Source: JANRKB01 sp033763695 (GTDB lineage Bacteria > Planctomycetota > Phycisphaerae > Phycisphaerales > UBA1924). Taken from it: 64,000 nucleotides of DNA. A program made the position numbers and the translations under genes. Of the stretch, positions 54,667-63,486 are shown piece by piece. Position 1 is the stretch's first letter. The number at the start of each line of letters is the position of its first letter. The DNA lies in contig JANRKB010000016.1 of NCBI GenBank assembly GCA_033763695.1, forward strand, positions 1-64,000, in the 5' to 3' direction. The notes beneath the pieces were generated by a model. It was given only the letters and a program-made list of their open reading frames with translations. It searched no databases and was not told the origin of the DNA.

Positions 54667-56471
54667 GCACGCCGCGTCCCATCGTGCGTGCCCCCGCGGA
54701 CAAGGTCCGCGCGCTCAAGGAACTCGGCCGCACATTTCGCCATGCGGACGCGATCGAGCAAGGCATGCGCCTGCTCCGTCAGTTCCCGACCGATCCCGAC
54801 GTGCTCACGTGCCTCGCGGGGTCTTGCCTCGCGCTTGGCGAGCGAGATCGCGCCCTCTATTTTGCTCGCGAGGCCGAGGCGTTGATGCCCGCCGAGCCCA
54901 TGCTCATCGCCCACACCGCCCACATCCTGGGCACGATGGGCAATCTCGACGAAGCCGAGGCCCGCTTCCGCCGCGTGCTCACGATGCGTCCCGGCGACGC
55001 CAACTTCACACAAGGCCTCATCGGCGTGCTGCTGGGCCGTCGCCTGCACGCGGAGATCGAGCAACTCTGCCGCGAGGGCCTCGCCCGCAATCCGCGCGAT
55101 GCAAAGCTGATCACAACGCTCGCGTACGCGCTGACAGGCCTGAACCGCTACGACGAAGCCGTCGAGCTGCTGGAACGCGAAGCACCCAATCACCCCACCG
55201 ACATTTTTCTGTACAACCAGTGGTGCTTCAACATCCACCACGTTCCCGATGTCTCGCCGCGCAAGGTGCGCGAGGTGCACGAGAAGTTCAACGATGTGCT
55301 CGAACGTCTCGCGCCGTCGCAGCCCGTTCGATTCTCGCAGTCGCGTGACCCCGAGCGCCGCTTGCGCATCGGCATCGTCTCGCCCGATCTGATCACCAAC
55401 GTTGTCGCCACGTTCATCGAGCCTGTCTTCACGCATCGCGACGCGGCACAGTTCGAGCTGTACGCCTACATGACACGCGCCAACGAGGATCACGTCACGC
55501 GCCGCCTGCGCGAAAAGACCGACGTCTGGCGAAGCGTCCCCGGCCTCACGCAGCGCCAGCTCGGCGACAAGCTCCGCGACGATCGCCTCGACATCGTGAT
55601 CGACCTTTGCGGGCACGCCAAGAGCTTCAGTCTGGCCGCCCTGCACCTGCGTCCCGCGCCCGTGCAGTTCACCTACCTCGGCTACGCCGGCACCACCGGC
55701 GTCAAAGCGATCGACTATCGCATCGTCGACTCGATCACCGACCCGCCCGGCGAAAGCGATACCCATGCCGTCGAGCGACTCGTGCGCCTCGATCCGTGCT
55801 TCGTCTGCTTCACGCCGCCCGAGGGCGCGCCGCCGGTGGCCGATCGCGCCTCCGACGCGCCCCACGCTCCATTGACATTCGGGTCCTTCAACGCCGTACG
55901 CAAGATCAATCAATCGGTCGTCGCGCTATGGTCGCGTCTGCTGCGCGAGACGCCCGGCTCGCGCCTGATGCTCAAAGCCTTTGACCTCAAAGACGCGCAG
56001 ACCCGCGCCCGCATGATGGAGCGCTTCGCGCTTGAGGGAATCGATCGCGAGCGTGTCACGCTGCTCGAACCGACAGACGACGCCACCAGCCACCTCGACG
56101 CCTATCGCCACATCGACATCGGCCTCGATCCCTTCCCCTACAACGGCACCACTACGACCTGCGAGGCGATGTGGATGGGCGTCCCCGTGGTCACGCTCAT
56201 CGGCGATCGCCACGCCGCCCGCGTCGGTGCGTCGCTGCTCACTGTCGTCGGCATGCACGAGTGCATCGCGCAGAACCCCGATGAGTACATCCGCCTGTGC
56301 CGCGAGCTCGCGACCGATGCCCCGCGTCGGACCGCGCTCCGCGCCACCCTTCGCGAGCGGCTGCGTTCCAGTCCGCTGATGGATCAGCCCGCGTTTTCGC
56401 GTCGCTTCTATGCCGCCTTGCGTGATGCGTGGCGCACTTGGTGCACGAGCCCCGCTCCCAGCATGCCGTGA
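54663..56471 (+). CDS. TPR/GT41 O-GlcNAc-transferase-like protein 4
   Basis: A 602-residue paralogue starting at an ATGA overlap. TPR units (NLDEAEARFRRVLTMRPGDA, RYDEAVELLEREAPNHPTDI) precede the GT41 motifs IGIVSPDLITNVVATF, DLCGHAKSFSLAALHLRPAP, YLGYAGTTG, FGSFNAVRKINQ and DPFPYNGTTTTCEAMWMG. The first-motif His is Asn (SPDLITN), while GHA keeps the second His. Last gene of the array; a palindromic terminator-like hairpin lies 27 bases downstream. Confidence 0.87.
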   Translation: MSTPRPIVRAPADKVRALKELGRTFRHADAIEQGMRLLRQFPTDPDVLTCLAGSCLALGERDRALYFAREAEALMPAEPMLIAHTAHILGTMGNLDEAEARFRRVLTMRPGDANFTQGLIGVLLGRRLHAEIEQLCREGLARNPRDAKLITTLAYALTGLNRYDEAVELLEREAPNHPTDIFLYNQWCFNIHHVPDVSPRKVREVHEKFNDVLERLAPSQPVRFSQSRDPERRLRIGIVSPDLITNVVATFIEPVFTHRDAAQFELYAYMTRANEDHVTRRLREKTDVWRSVPGLTQRQLGDKLRDDRLDIVIDLCGHAKSFSLAALHLRPAPVQFTYLGYAGTTGVKAIDYRIVDSITDPPGESDTHAVERLVRLDPCFVCFTPPEGAPPVADRASDAPHAPLTFGSFNAVRKINQSVVALWSRLLRETPGSRLMLKAFDLKDAQTRARMMERFALEGIDRERVTLLEPTDDATSHLDAYRHIDIGLDPFPYNGTTTTCEAMWMGVPVVTLIGDRHAARVGASLLTVVGMHECIAQNPDEYIRLCRELATDAPRRTALRATLRERLRSSPLMDQPAFSRRFYAALRDAWRTWCTSPAPSMP

Positions 56472-56497
56472 TGCCATCGAGCGCGAAGCACACCGTG

Positions 56498-56528
56498 CCA
56501 TCGAAGTCGGTTCCTCCGACTTCGATGG
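56498..56528. repeat. Palindromic repeat / bidirectional terminator
   Basis: Perfect 13-base arms (CCATCGAAGTCGG and its complement) surround TTCCT. The element sits between the convergent glycosyltransferase array and the T2SS-like operon. The flank GTGCCATCGAAGTC and the arm are shared, in inverse orientation, with the hairpin region at 32334-32423. This suggests a dispersed REP-like element used as a terminator. No long T-run follows on either strand. Confidence 0.75.
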
Positions 56529-56615
56529 ACGTAGATCTCAACCGCGCTTGAAGTTCGAACGCACCGCTCACAGCCCCGACGCGCGGGCCGACGGCACTCC
56601 GCGCGACCGTTCACA

Positions 56616-57260
56616 TCACTTCATTTTGTCGCGGGCCTGCTCCGCCAAATGCGCCTCAAGCCCGATCCGCCGGATATTGATCTCTTCCTTCCAGCGCGGA
56701 TCGTTCTCGATCAGCAGCAGCTTGCGCATCAGTTCCAGCGTGCGCTCATCACGCTTCCCCAGCCGCTGACTCGCCTGCACCGCGCCGCGGAGCGCGTCCT
56801 GGTTCATCGGATCGCGCGTCAGCGCGCCCTCGAAGTTGTCCAGCGCCTCGCGGTTCCAGTTGCGTTCCAGGTACAGCACGCCCAGATACGCCAGCGGCCG
56901 CGGATCCTGCGGCGAGAGATCCGCCGCACGCTGAAACGCCTTGGACGCATCGACAAAGTTTTGCTTGTCGCGCATCGCCAGACCCAGATTGGTCCACACG
57001 CCGCTGATCTGGTCATTGGCCGCCAGCGACTTGCGATACAGCTCGATCGCGTCGTCGGTCTTGCCCGCCTTCTGCGCCTCTAGACCGCGCGCCGCAAATT
57101 GCGTCGCCTGCTGCATCCGCTCCGCCGATTCGGCATCCGGGCTCTTGGGCCGCGACTGACAGCCGGCGCACAGCATCGCCACGCTCAGCAGGCACGCGAC
57201 GCCGGCAGCCCGCACGCGATCAGTTGTCCGCGACGAGAATCGCGAGGTGTTGTCGCTCAT
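56616..57260 (-). CDS. TPR lipoprotein at the end of the pseudopilin operon
   Basis: A 214-residue protein. The signal peptide (VRAAGVACLLSVAMLCAGC) ends in a lipobox Cys, then about four TPR-type repeats (AGKTDDAIELYRKSLAANDQ, NFVDASKAFQRAADLSPQD, NWNREALDNFEGALTRDPMN). In type IV pilus and T2SS systems, TPR lipoproteins (PilF/PilW) help the outer-membrane secretin assemble; that role fits the operon but is inference. The start overlaps the previous stop by 4 bases (ATGA). Confidence 0.85.
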   Translation of the reverse strand: MSDNTSRFSSRTTDRVRAAGVACLLSVAMLCAGCQSRPKSPDAESAERMQQATQFAARGLEAQKAGKTDDAIELYRKSLAANDQISGVWTNLGLAMRDKQNFVDASKAFQRAADLSPQDPRPLAYLGVLYLERNWNREALDNFEGALTRDPMNQDALRGAVQASQRLGKRDERTLELMRKLLLIENDPRWKEEINIRRIGLEAHLAEQARDKMK

Positions 57261-57853
57261 TTGTCACTCCGCTCCCAACGCGAGAAGACGACGGTGATCT
57301 TCCATTGATTCGGTTCCGGCTGGTGGATCTCAAGGCTGTACACCTCAAGCCCCGGGATCTCGGCCGCCGTCGACTGCACCCAGTGCAGCAGATTCTCCAG
57401 CGACTCATCGCGCACCTCGCGATACGTCAGCTTCTTCCGCTGCACGCCCAGCTTGCGATCCACCTGATCCGTCTGCTCCTGCGGCAGGAGCGTGCTGGCC
57501 GTCTTCAGCCCCGCCACCGTCGCCGCCTGCTGAATCTTCGAACGGATCTCCGTGATCGGTGCGCCCCATTTGGGTCGCCCCTCGGCCGCGGCCTTGGCCT
57601 CCAGCGCCTTGAGCTTGTTCGCCAGCTCCACAATCTGATCCGCCAGCCCGCGCTGCACGCTCAACTGCTCAAACGCCGCCGAACGCTCCGACCACGCATA
57701 CGCCACCGCGCCGATTGCCACCAGCAGCAGCAGCGAGCTCAGCACCACCAGGTGCCGCGGGCGATTGGCCCGCTCGTGCCGCGCCGCGTCCGCCACCCGC
57801 GCGTCGTGCAGCTCCGCATCAACCATCAGGTTGCCGCCCGGCACAGCGCTCAC
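57257..57853 (-). CDS. GspM/PilO-like assembly platform protein
   Basis: A 198-residue bitopic protein: a short basic cytoplasmic start, one membrane helix (HLVVLSSLLLLVAIGAVAYAW, about 34-54), a coiled-coil stretch (DQIVELANKLKALEAKAAAE) and a ferredoxin-like periplasmic domain ending in WKITVVFSRWE. This is the GspM/PilO layout. I choose the GTG at 57853, which overlaps the previous stop (GTGA). It likely pairs with the GspL-like protein encoded just upstream. Confidence 0.75.
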   Translation of the reverse strand: MSAVPGGNLMVDAELHDARVADAARHERANRPRHLVVLSSLLLLVAIGAVAYAWSERSAAFEQLSVQRGLADQIVELANKLKALEAKAAAEGRPKWGAPITEIRSKIQQAATVAGLKTASTLLPQEQTDQVDRKLGVQRKKLTYREVRDESLENLLHWVQSTAAEIPGLEVYSLEIHQPEPNQWKITVVFSRWERSDK

Positions 57854-59559
57854 GGCGTCGCTCCTTCCGCCGGTGCTGCCGCCGCAGGCTTGGCCGGCAG
57901 CGGCACCCATGTCCCGCTGAACCGGCAGCGCACGCGTGCATTCTCGCCCGCGCCCTCGTTCGTGTAGCTCTCGGTCCAGCGCAGGATCTGTGAGCCCGCG
58001 ATCGAATCCAGCGCACGCCGCAGTTCTTCACCCTGCTCGACCGTCCTGACCTTCACCTCGACCACGACCTGTCCGCCGCTGGGGATCTGCAATGTGTTCA
58101 GTTCATACTCCGCATCGCCCAGCACGAACGACAGCGCTTCAAGCTGCTGCAGAATCGGCCGCGCGTTCTCCTTGGCCTCCGGCGGACGGAGTTCCTTGTC
58201 GCGCTTCATGTACTGCGTCCGCAGCTTGTCAAACTCGCCTCCCCGCGCGGCGAGCGCATCGGGAAAGACTTCCTTGAGCAGTTCGCGCCAGCGTTCTTCC
58301 TGCTTGATCGCCTCAGAGCGGGCCGCGCCGACGTTCGCGCCCAGCCGCCACGCCACCACGCCCAGCATCGCCGCCACGCCGATGATCGCCAGCGCGAGCC
58401 AGTGATGCATCCGCCGCTGCGCTCCGCCCGGGCGCGTCGCCAGCGACGCGAGCCCAGCCTGCGCCGACAGGGGCACGGCATCATCGAGCTTCTCCGCCAG
58501 TCGCGTCAGCGTCACACCCAGCGGATCCGCATGCACCGCCAGATCAACCACGCAGCGAGACGCCGCCGCGCCCAGCGCTTGACCGAACGCCGCCAGTTCG
58601 CCATCGGCCCCCTCGGGCGCGACCGCGACGACGCGCGAGGGCGTGCGTCCAAGCTGCACCGACCACGCCAGCCACTCGGTCGCGAGGCGCGCCGCCTCCG
58701 CCGCGCCGACAACGACAGACTCACCTTCTTTGGCCCGCGCCAGACGCATCGAGCCGCCCGCGAGCAGCGTGCCGCCCACCGACCAGCACCAGATCAGCCG
58801 CCCTTGCCCCTGATCGGCCGCCTGGTCCACCAGCACGACGCCCGTCGTCGGTGCATTCACCAAGTCAGCGTCATTCCCAGCAGCCGACGGCGTCTTCGCA
58901 CTCGGATCCCACGCCATCGCCGCCGCATGCCACAGCGTCAGCACCGCATCAACCGACACGCCCTGCGTGTCCAGCCCATCAATAAACAGCCGCGCCGGCA
59001 GATCGCCGATCGCCAGCACCGGCATGCGTGCCGCCCGCGGCGTACCAGCATCCGCAGCACCGGGCTTCTTGCTCTTGGCTGGCTTGCTCTTGTCGTTCTT
59101 GCTGTTCGCGTCTGCTTCGGGCTCGTCCGCCAGCGCGGTCGCCGTGCCCAGCACGTGCACGCTCGCATCGAGCTCCGACCCCGCATACGCCGCCAGCGCC
59201 GACGACCCGCCGCGGCTGCTCGTCGAGAACGCCGCATCCGCTTCGGGTGTCGCCGGGCCCGAGCGTGCCAGCGAAGCAACCAGTTTGGCCTCGCGCGTCG
59301 GCGCGCTCATCCACGCGCACAACGCGCCGTCGACGTCAACGCACACCGCTGCCAGTCGCGTGTTCTCGCCCAGTCGCGTCGCGACCCACGCTGCGGCATC
59401 GCGCTCCGCCGTCACCGCCGCGCTGCCCGGACCGATGACCGCGCCCGGAGCCGCGTCAGGCACCGACCACGTTTCCGCGCTGCGCGGCCCGACCAGCCGC
59501 ACGCGGCTCACCAGCCGACCGCGATCGCGTCGCAAAATGGCACACACGCGTGCACTCAC
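57850..59559 (-). CDS. GspL/PilM-like inner-membrane platform protein
   Basis: A 569-residue protein with a large N-terminal region (about 1-385) that is Ala-rich and includes a Lys/Ser/Asp linker (SKNDKSKPAKSKKPG). A single membrane helix follows (WLALAIIGVAAMLGVVAWRLG, about 390-410), then a periplasmic domain with coiled coil (IKQEERWRELLKEVFPD) and a beta-alpha-beta end (GGQVVVEVKVRTVEQGEELR). This matches GspL (actin-like cytoplasmic domain, one span, periplasmic ferredoxin-like domain) in topology and gene order, but sequence motifs are weak. The start overlaps the previous stop (ATGA). Confidence 0.7.
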   Translation of the reverse strand: MSARVCAILRRDRGRLVSRVRLVGPRSAETWSVPDAAPGAVIGPGSAAVTAERDAAAWVATRLGENTRLAAVCVDVDGALCAWMSAPTREAKLVASLARSGPATPEADAAFSTSSRGGSSALAAYAGSELDASVHVLGTATALADEPEADANSKNDKSKPAKSKKPGAADAGTPRAARMPVLAIGDLPARLFIDGLDTQGVSVDAVLTLWHAAAMAWDPSAKTPSAAGNDADLVNAPTTGVVLVDQAADQGQGRLIWCWSVGGTLLAGGSMRLARAKEGESVVVGAAEAARLATEWLAWSVQLGRTPSRVVAVAPEGADGELAAFGQALGAAASRCVVDLAVHADPLGVTLTRLAEKLDDAVPLSAQAGLASLATRPGGAQRRMHHWLALAIIGVAAMLGVVAWRLGANVGAARSEAIKQEERWRELLKEVFPDALAARGGEFDKLRTQYMKRDKELRPPEAKENARPILQQLEALSFVLGDAEYELNTLQIPSGGQVVVEVKVRTVEQGEELRRALDSIAGSQILRWTESYTNEGAGENARVRCRFSGTWVPLPAKPAAAAPAEGATP

Positions 59560-60272
59560 CGGGGCGCGTCTCCCGGGTTCTGCTCGTTGGCCTCATTCTG
59601 CTGCTGCCCCGGCGCTTGCCGCGGCCCGCGCAACGCCGCACGCCGATCGCGCGCCTGGCGAATGCGATCACGCATGTTGTCATTCATCGGCTGGTCCGAC
59701 GGCCCCGCCGCCTTGGGCGTCGCCGGCGCCGCCGCCGGGTTCACGATCGTCGTCACCGCGACCGCCGACTTGTTGGCTCGCTCGATCTTCTTGGGCTCCT
59801 TGCCGCCCTCGTCGATCTGCACCTCAAGATCCGTCACCTCGGCGATCTTGTGCTCATGCTTGGGCGGCAGTGTGTCCCCCGCGCCCAGAATCACCTGCTT
59901 GCCCGACACCACCAGCAACGCCAGTTTGCGTTGCCCGATGCCGATCGGCCCCAGATACTTGATCTCTTCCGTCGACGCTGTCGGCGTCGGCGTCGTTTCC
60001 GTCGGCGTCACCGCCACTTCGATCGGCTTGGGATGGTTTCCCAGTTGCCCCAGCCGCGCCGCGATGTCCGGCACTTCAACGCTCGGCGCCGCCGCAGGCG
60101 TTGCCGTCGCCGTCGTCGGCGTGCTCGGCGTGACAGTCGCGACCGGCTCGGGTGCCTTGGGCAGGCTCGCGCCGGGGAACCCCGCCACGCCCACGCCCGC
60201 ACCAAGGACCAGCGCGGCCACCAACGTGACCTTCGCCGATGTCGTCCAAGATGCCACCTTCGCCCGATCCAT
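59556..60272 (-). CDS. GspC/PilP-like periplasmic linker protein
   Basis: A 238-residue protein. One N-terminal membrane helix (KVTLVAALVLGAGVGVAGF, about 14-32) leads to a long Pro/Thr/Ala-rich linker (about 33-110). A compact beta domain follows (LALLVVSGKQVILGAGDTLP, then HKIAEVTDLEVQIDEGG) that resembles the secretin-binding domain of GspC or PilP. The tail is charged and Gln/Asn-rich. The ATG at 60272 opens with DRAKVASW; the frame extends upstream without signal. Function by topology and place in the operon only. Confidence 0.65.
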   Translation of the reverse strand: MDRAKVASWTTSAKVTLVAALVLGAGVGVAGFPGASLPKAPEPVATVTPSTPTTATATPAAAPSVEVPDIAARLGQLGNHPKPIEVAVTPTETTPTPTASTEEIKYLGPIGIGQRKLALLVVSGKQVILGAGDTLPPKHEHKIAEVTDLEVQIDEGGKEPKKIERANKSAVAVTTIVNPAAAPATPKAAGPSDQPMNDNMRDRIRQARDRRAALRGPRQAPGQQQNEANEQNPGDAPR

Positions 60273-60477
60273 CACCGCTCCATCTTCGCCAACATCCGCC
60301 CCACCGTCATCACCAGGGCGCGACCGTCTCCGCACCCGTGGCCCTCTGGCCATCGCGACGCCTCAATCGTTCGCCGCCCGGTCTCCCGAGTGTACTCGCC
60401 CGACGCGCGACAAGTTGCCGGCTCGCCAGCACCAGCGCCCGCCGCAGCACGCCCGCCCGAGCACGACCCCTGTGGTC

Positions 60478-61356
60478 TCACAGCCCCGCGGCTTCCATCC
60501 GCAGTTGCTGCTGGTCCTGCTTCTCCCACGTCAGGAAGACGCTCGACCGCGAGGAGGATTGCATCCCCGTCTGCGACGCGCCGCGGGCCGACGCCGAACG
60601 CACCGCCAGCACCGCCAAACCCTTGTACCGCGTCACCAGTTCGCCGGTTGAGCCGCCGCGCCGCACATCGATCACAATCTGCCACAGCGTCGGATCCGCC
60701 GTCAGATACCGCTGCAACTTGGCGCGGATCTCCGGCGAAACCTTCGCCTCGTTCGCCGCCTCCGACAGTTTCGTCGCTGTCAGGCTCGCCTCGTCGCGTG
60801 CCTTGAGCACCGCATCCACATACGCATCCGTGCCCTCGCCGCCGGTGGCCGCATCAACCACCGCGCGCAGCACCTCAGGCGTCGCCGTCGCCGCGCTCAC
60901 CGCGATCGGCCCCTGCCCACGCATATACAGCGACTCCGCTGGCAACGCCGCGGCACGCAGCGACTCGAGAATCGCCTTGCCGTCGTCCATCGTTTGCCCG
61001 ACATAGCCGGTGAACTCGTTGAGCACCGTTCCCTGCGCATCGAACATCGAGACCGACAGCGTCTGCATGCCGCGCCCGTCAAGCCCCGACGCCAGATCGA
61101 TATCAAATGCCCGCCCGGTGACATCCAGCCGATCGCGCAGACCGGTGCGCGGGTTGCTCCCCAGCCACGCGTCAATCGCTTCCTTCACGCCGCGCGACGT
61201 GTGGTGCTCGTCATAGCCACTCACCTGCCGCCCGATCGTCAGCGTCTGCGCGCCCTGCCGCTCCAGCATCACCATGCCGACGATCGCGATGATCATCATC
61301 ACGAGCAGCACCATCGGCAGCGCGAACGCCGAGCGCGTTGTGGGCGACACGGGCAT
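60478..61356 (-). CDS. GspK/PilX-like minor pseudopilin
   Basis: A 292-residue protein with an N-terminal hydrophobic segment AFALPMVLLVMMIIAIVGMV that lacks the Gly-Phe...Glu cleavage pattern of the other prepilins, as is usual for GspK-like proteins. The remaining domain has GspK-like length and a late WQIVIDVRRGG strand. GspK caps the pseudopilus tip in T2SS. Its ATG shares one base with the previous stop (TGATG). A 205-base gap to the next gene holds nothing I can name. Confidence 0.72.
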   Translation of the reverse strand: MPVSPTTRSAFALPMVLLVMMIIAIVGMVMLERQGAQTLTIGRQVSGYDEHHTSRGVKEAIDAWLGSNPRTGLRDRLDVTGRAFDIDLASGLDGRGMQTLSVSMFDAQGTVLNEFTGYVGQTMDDGKAILESLRAAALPAESLYMRGQGPIAVSAATATPEVLRAVVDAATGGEGTDAYVDAVLKARDEASLTATKLSEAANEAKVSPEIRAKLQRYLTADPTLWQIVIDVRRGGSTGELVTRYKGLAVLAVRSASARGASQTGMQSSSRSSVFLTWEKQDQQQLRMEAAGL

Positions 61357-62570
61357 CAGTTGCCTCCCCCGCCACCACCGCCACCACCACCGCCGCGCCG
61401 CGGGCGCGGCACGGTCCGAATCGTCGGCCCGCCGCTGTGGTCCTTCGTCGGCGGGCCGTTGCCCGCATTGCCGTTCCCACCACCACCGCCGCCACCACCG
61501 CGCGGTCCGCCGCCCCGCGGCCCACCGCCGCCGCCGCCGCCACCGCCGCCGCCCTCAGCCGGTCCGGTGTCAGCCTGCGAAACCGTGCTTCCGGTCTCCG
61601 CGCCGCTCGAATAGTCGATCTCAAACAGCCAATCGACGCTGATCCCCGCCCGCGTCTTCATCTCAAGCCGCATGTACGCGGGCAGATCGCGCGCCACGAT
61701 GGCCGACAGCGCCGTCTGATTCTCGCCGTCGTTGAACGCCGTCCACTTGAACTCCGTAATCCGCGAGCACAGCCGCATCGGCGTCCCCAGCTTCGCCTCC
61801 GCCACCGCCGGATCCAAAAACTCCGTCAGCGTGTTGCCGTCGTTATCCAGCGGCGGCAGCGGCCGCCACCACATCTCCCAGTAGTTCCCCAGCCGATCCG
61901 ACGCAGGCAAAAACTCAAACCGCCCGCGGGCCGCCTTGGGCAGGCTCTTGGTGTCGTTCTCGCTCGCCGTCGTCGTGTCGCTGCTCGTCGTCTCCAGCGC
62001 GACCTGATCCAGCACAGTCCTCGGCGTGCCGCTCGGCACCGGCGGACGACTGCACACCACTTCCAGCGTCTGCACCGCCGCCTGATTCGACCCCTGATTC
62101 CGCAGCGCGGCAATCACCGACGCCATCGCCGGGTCATCCGACACCCCAAGCACAAACCGCGGCGGAGGCAGCTTCCGCGTCGAGGTCTCGCTCCCCTCGC
62201 CGCTCGTGCCCGTCGATGTGTTGCCGCCAGAACTCCCCGACCCCGACGTCCCGCGCGACGTACTGCTCCGCGAACCGCTTCCGCTCGCAAGCTGAGCCGC
62301 GTCGTTGGGAAGTTGCACATCCGACATCACCAGCATCGTCAGCGAGCGCTGCACAATCCGCCGCGTCCGCTCGATGTCGTTCACCTCGCTGAAGCGCCGA
62401 TCCATCGTCTGATCGGTCGTGAACATCGAGTTGATCACCGCCACGCCCGTGATCACCACCACCGCGCCGATGAACGTCGCGAGCGAAAGCTCCAGCAACG
62501 TAAAGCCGCGCCGCGCCCCACACGCCCCACACCCCGCCCGTTCCCGCAGCTCGCGCACCGTGGTTCTCAC
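61356..62570 (-). CDS. GspJ-like pseudopilin with glycine-rich tail
   Basis: A 404-residue protein. The prepilin signal RRGFTLLELSLATFIGAVVV has the Gly|Phe cleavage site and Glu at +5. It is about twice the usual GspJ length. A Ser/Thr/Gly insertion (SGSRSSTSRGTSGSGSSGG) lies near 100-118, and the last ~65 residues are almost entirely Gly/Pro/Arg, with runs of 8-11 glycines (coding bases about 61362-61560). The GTG start overlaps the previous stop (GTGA). It is probably a minor pseudopilin whose tail is exposed or intrinsically disordered. Confidence 0.78.
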   Translation of the reverse strand: MRTTVRELRERAGCGACGARRGFTLLELSLATFIGAVVVITGVAVINSMFTTDQTMDRRFSEVNDIERTRRIVQRSLTMLVMSDVQLPNDAAQLASGSGSRSSTSRGTSGSGSSGGNTSTGTSGEGSETSTRKLPPPRFVLGVSDDPAMASVIAALRNQGSNQAAVQTLEVVCSRPPVPSGTPRTVLDQVALETTSSDTTTASENDTKSLPKAARGRFEFLPASDRLGNYWEMWWRPLPPLDNDGNTLTEFLDPAVAEAKLGTPMRLCSRITEFKWTAFNDGENQTALSAIVARDLPAYMRLEMKTRAGISVDWLFEIDYSSGAETGSTVSQADTGPAEGGGGGGGGGGGPRGGGPRGGGGGGGGNGNAGNGPPTKDHSGGPTIRTVPRPRRGGGGGGGGGGGN

Positions 62571-63196
62571 TTGCCACCCCCGCGATTGCCGCCCTGGCCA
62601 CCTTGCCCGCTCTGCCCGCCGCTGCGTCCACCGCCCGACGACGGCACGCCGGTCATCTGCTCCATGAACTGGCGCCGACGCGTCTCATCGCCAAACAGAC
62701 GCTGCATCGTGTCCGGATTGCGATTCACCACCGAGAGCGGATGGACCAGGCGGCACAGCGTGACCTCGGGCTGGCCCTGGCCCGGCGACAAATCGCCGCC
62801 CGATTCCTCGCTCAGCCACACGCGGATGCGCACGAGAATCGTCGAATCCAATCGCACGCCGCCCGACGCGGTTTGCGTGGTCGAGGCCGTGTCAGGCCGC
62901 GCCTCGCGAAACGCCACCGGATCCTTCGCCAGCGACCAGCGATACCGATCCGCGCCGTAGTCCAGCGGCGACGACGGATTGGGCATCGTGTTCTCGTCGT
63001 CCAGATACTGCAGGATCAGGCGATTGGCCAGTTCCGCCGCCGCCAGCGTCCGCTGCTCGCGGATCTGCATGCCGATGATCGACGCGCAGATCGACAACGC
63101 CGTCGCCGCCACCAGCGCCAGCAGAACCACGGCGAGGATTACCTCAAGCAGCGTCAAGCCGCGCCGCGAAACCAGTCTGTGACGCGAAAAGTTCAT
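62567..63196 (-). CDS. GspI/GspV-like minor pseudopilin
   Basis: A 209-residue protein with prepilin signal RRGLTLLEVILAVVLLALVA (cleavage after Gly, Glu at +5). A globular region follows (MQIREQRTLAAAELANRLIL), and the tail is Gly/Gln/Ser-rich (GGQSGQGGQGGNRGGGK). It is similar in design to the next gene's product. It overlaps that gene by 4 bases and probably forms the pseudopilus tip complex with the J- and K-like proteins. Confidence 0.8.
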   Translation of the reverse strand: MNFSRHRLVSRRGLTLLEVILAVVLLALVAATALSICASIIGMQIREQRTLAAAELANRLILQYLDDENTMPNPSSPLDYGADRYRWSLAKDPVAFREARPDTASTTQTASGGVRLDSTILVRIRVWLSEESGGDLSPGQGQPEVTLCRLVHPLSVVNRNPDTMQRLFGDETRRRQFMEQMTGVPSSGGGRSGGQSGQGGQGGNRGGGK

Positions 63197-63486
63197 ACAG
63201 GTCTGTCACACACTGCACACCGATAGACAACACACTCGTCGTCTCATGTCTTCGCGACTTGCTTCACGGCGAAGCCGTGAAGGTCAGTCGCCGGGGGTCG
63301 CCGCGCAGCGGCACCCCCGGGAAAGCCGACTCATCAACAGGATTGTCGAAGCTGGATCGTGCACCAATCGCCCGTTCGATGACTTCCTGACTCCGTGACT
63401 TCGTGACTCGGTGCCTTCTTGCCTTCCGGCCTTTCGCACTTCGTCTCTCCGTCTCTTCGTCTCTTCGTCTCTTCTCTTCCGCCCTC
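63197..63486. other. Non-coding spacer with hairpins and a polypurine tract
   Basis: This 290-base gap inside the pseudopilin operon has no credible gene. Two perfect hairpins lie at 63262-63282 (CTTCACGGC, GAA loop) and 63291-63320 (CCGGGGGT outer stem with an inner GCCGC/GCGGC stem). From about 63383 to 63485 the minus strand is a quasi-repetitive polypurine run of GAAGAGACGAAGAGACGGAG and GAGTCACGAAGTCACGGAGT type units. The hairpins may end or attenuate the abundant gspG message before the minor pseudopilins. Confidence 0.6.
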
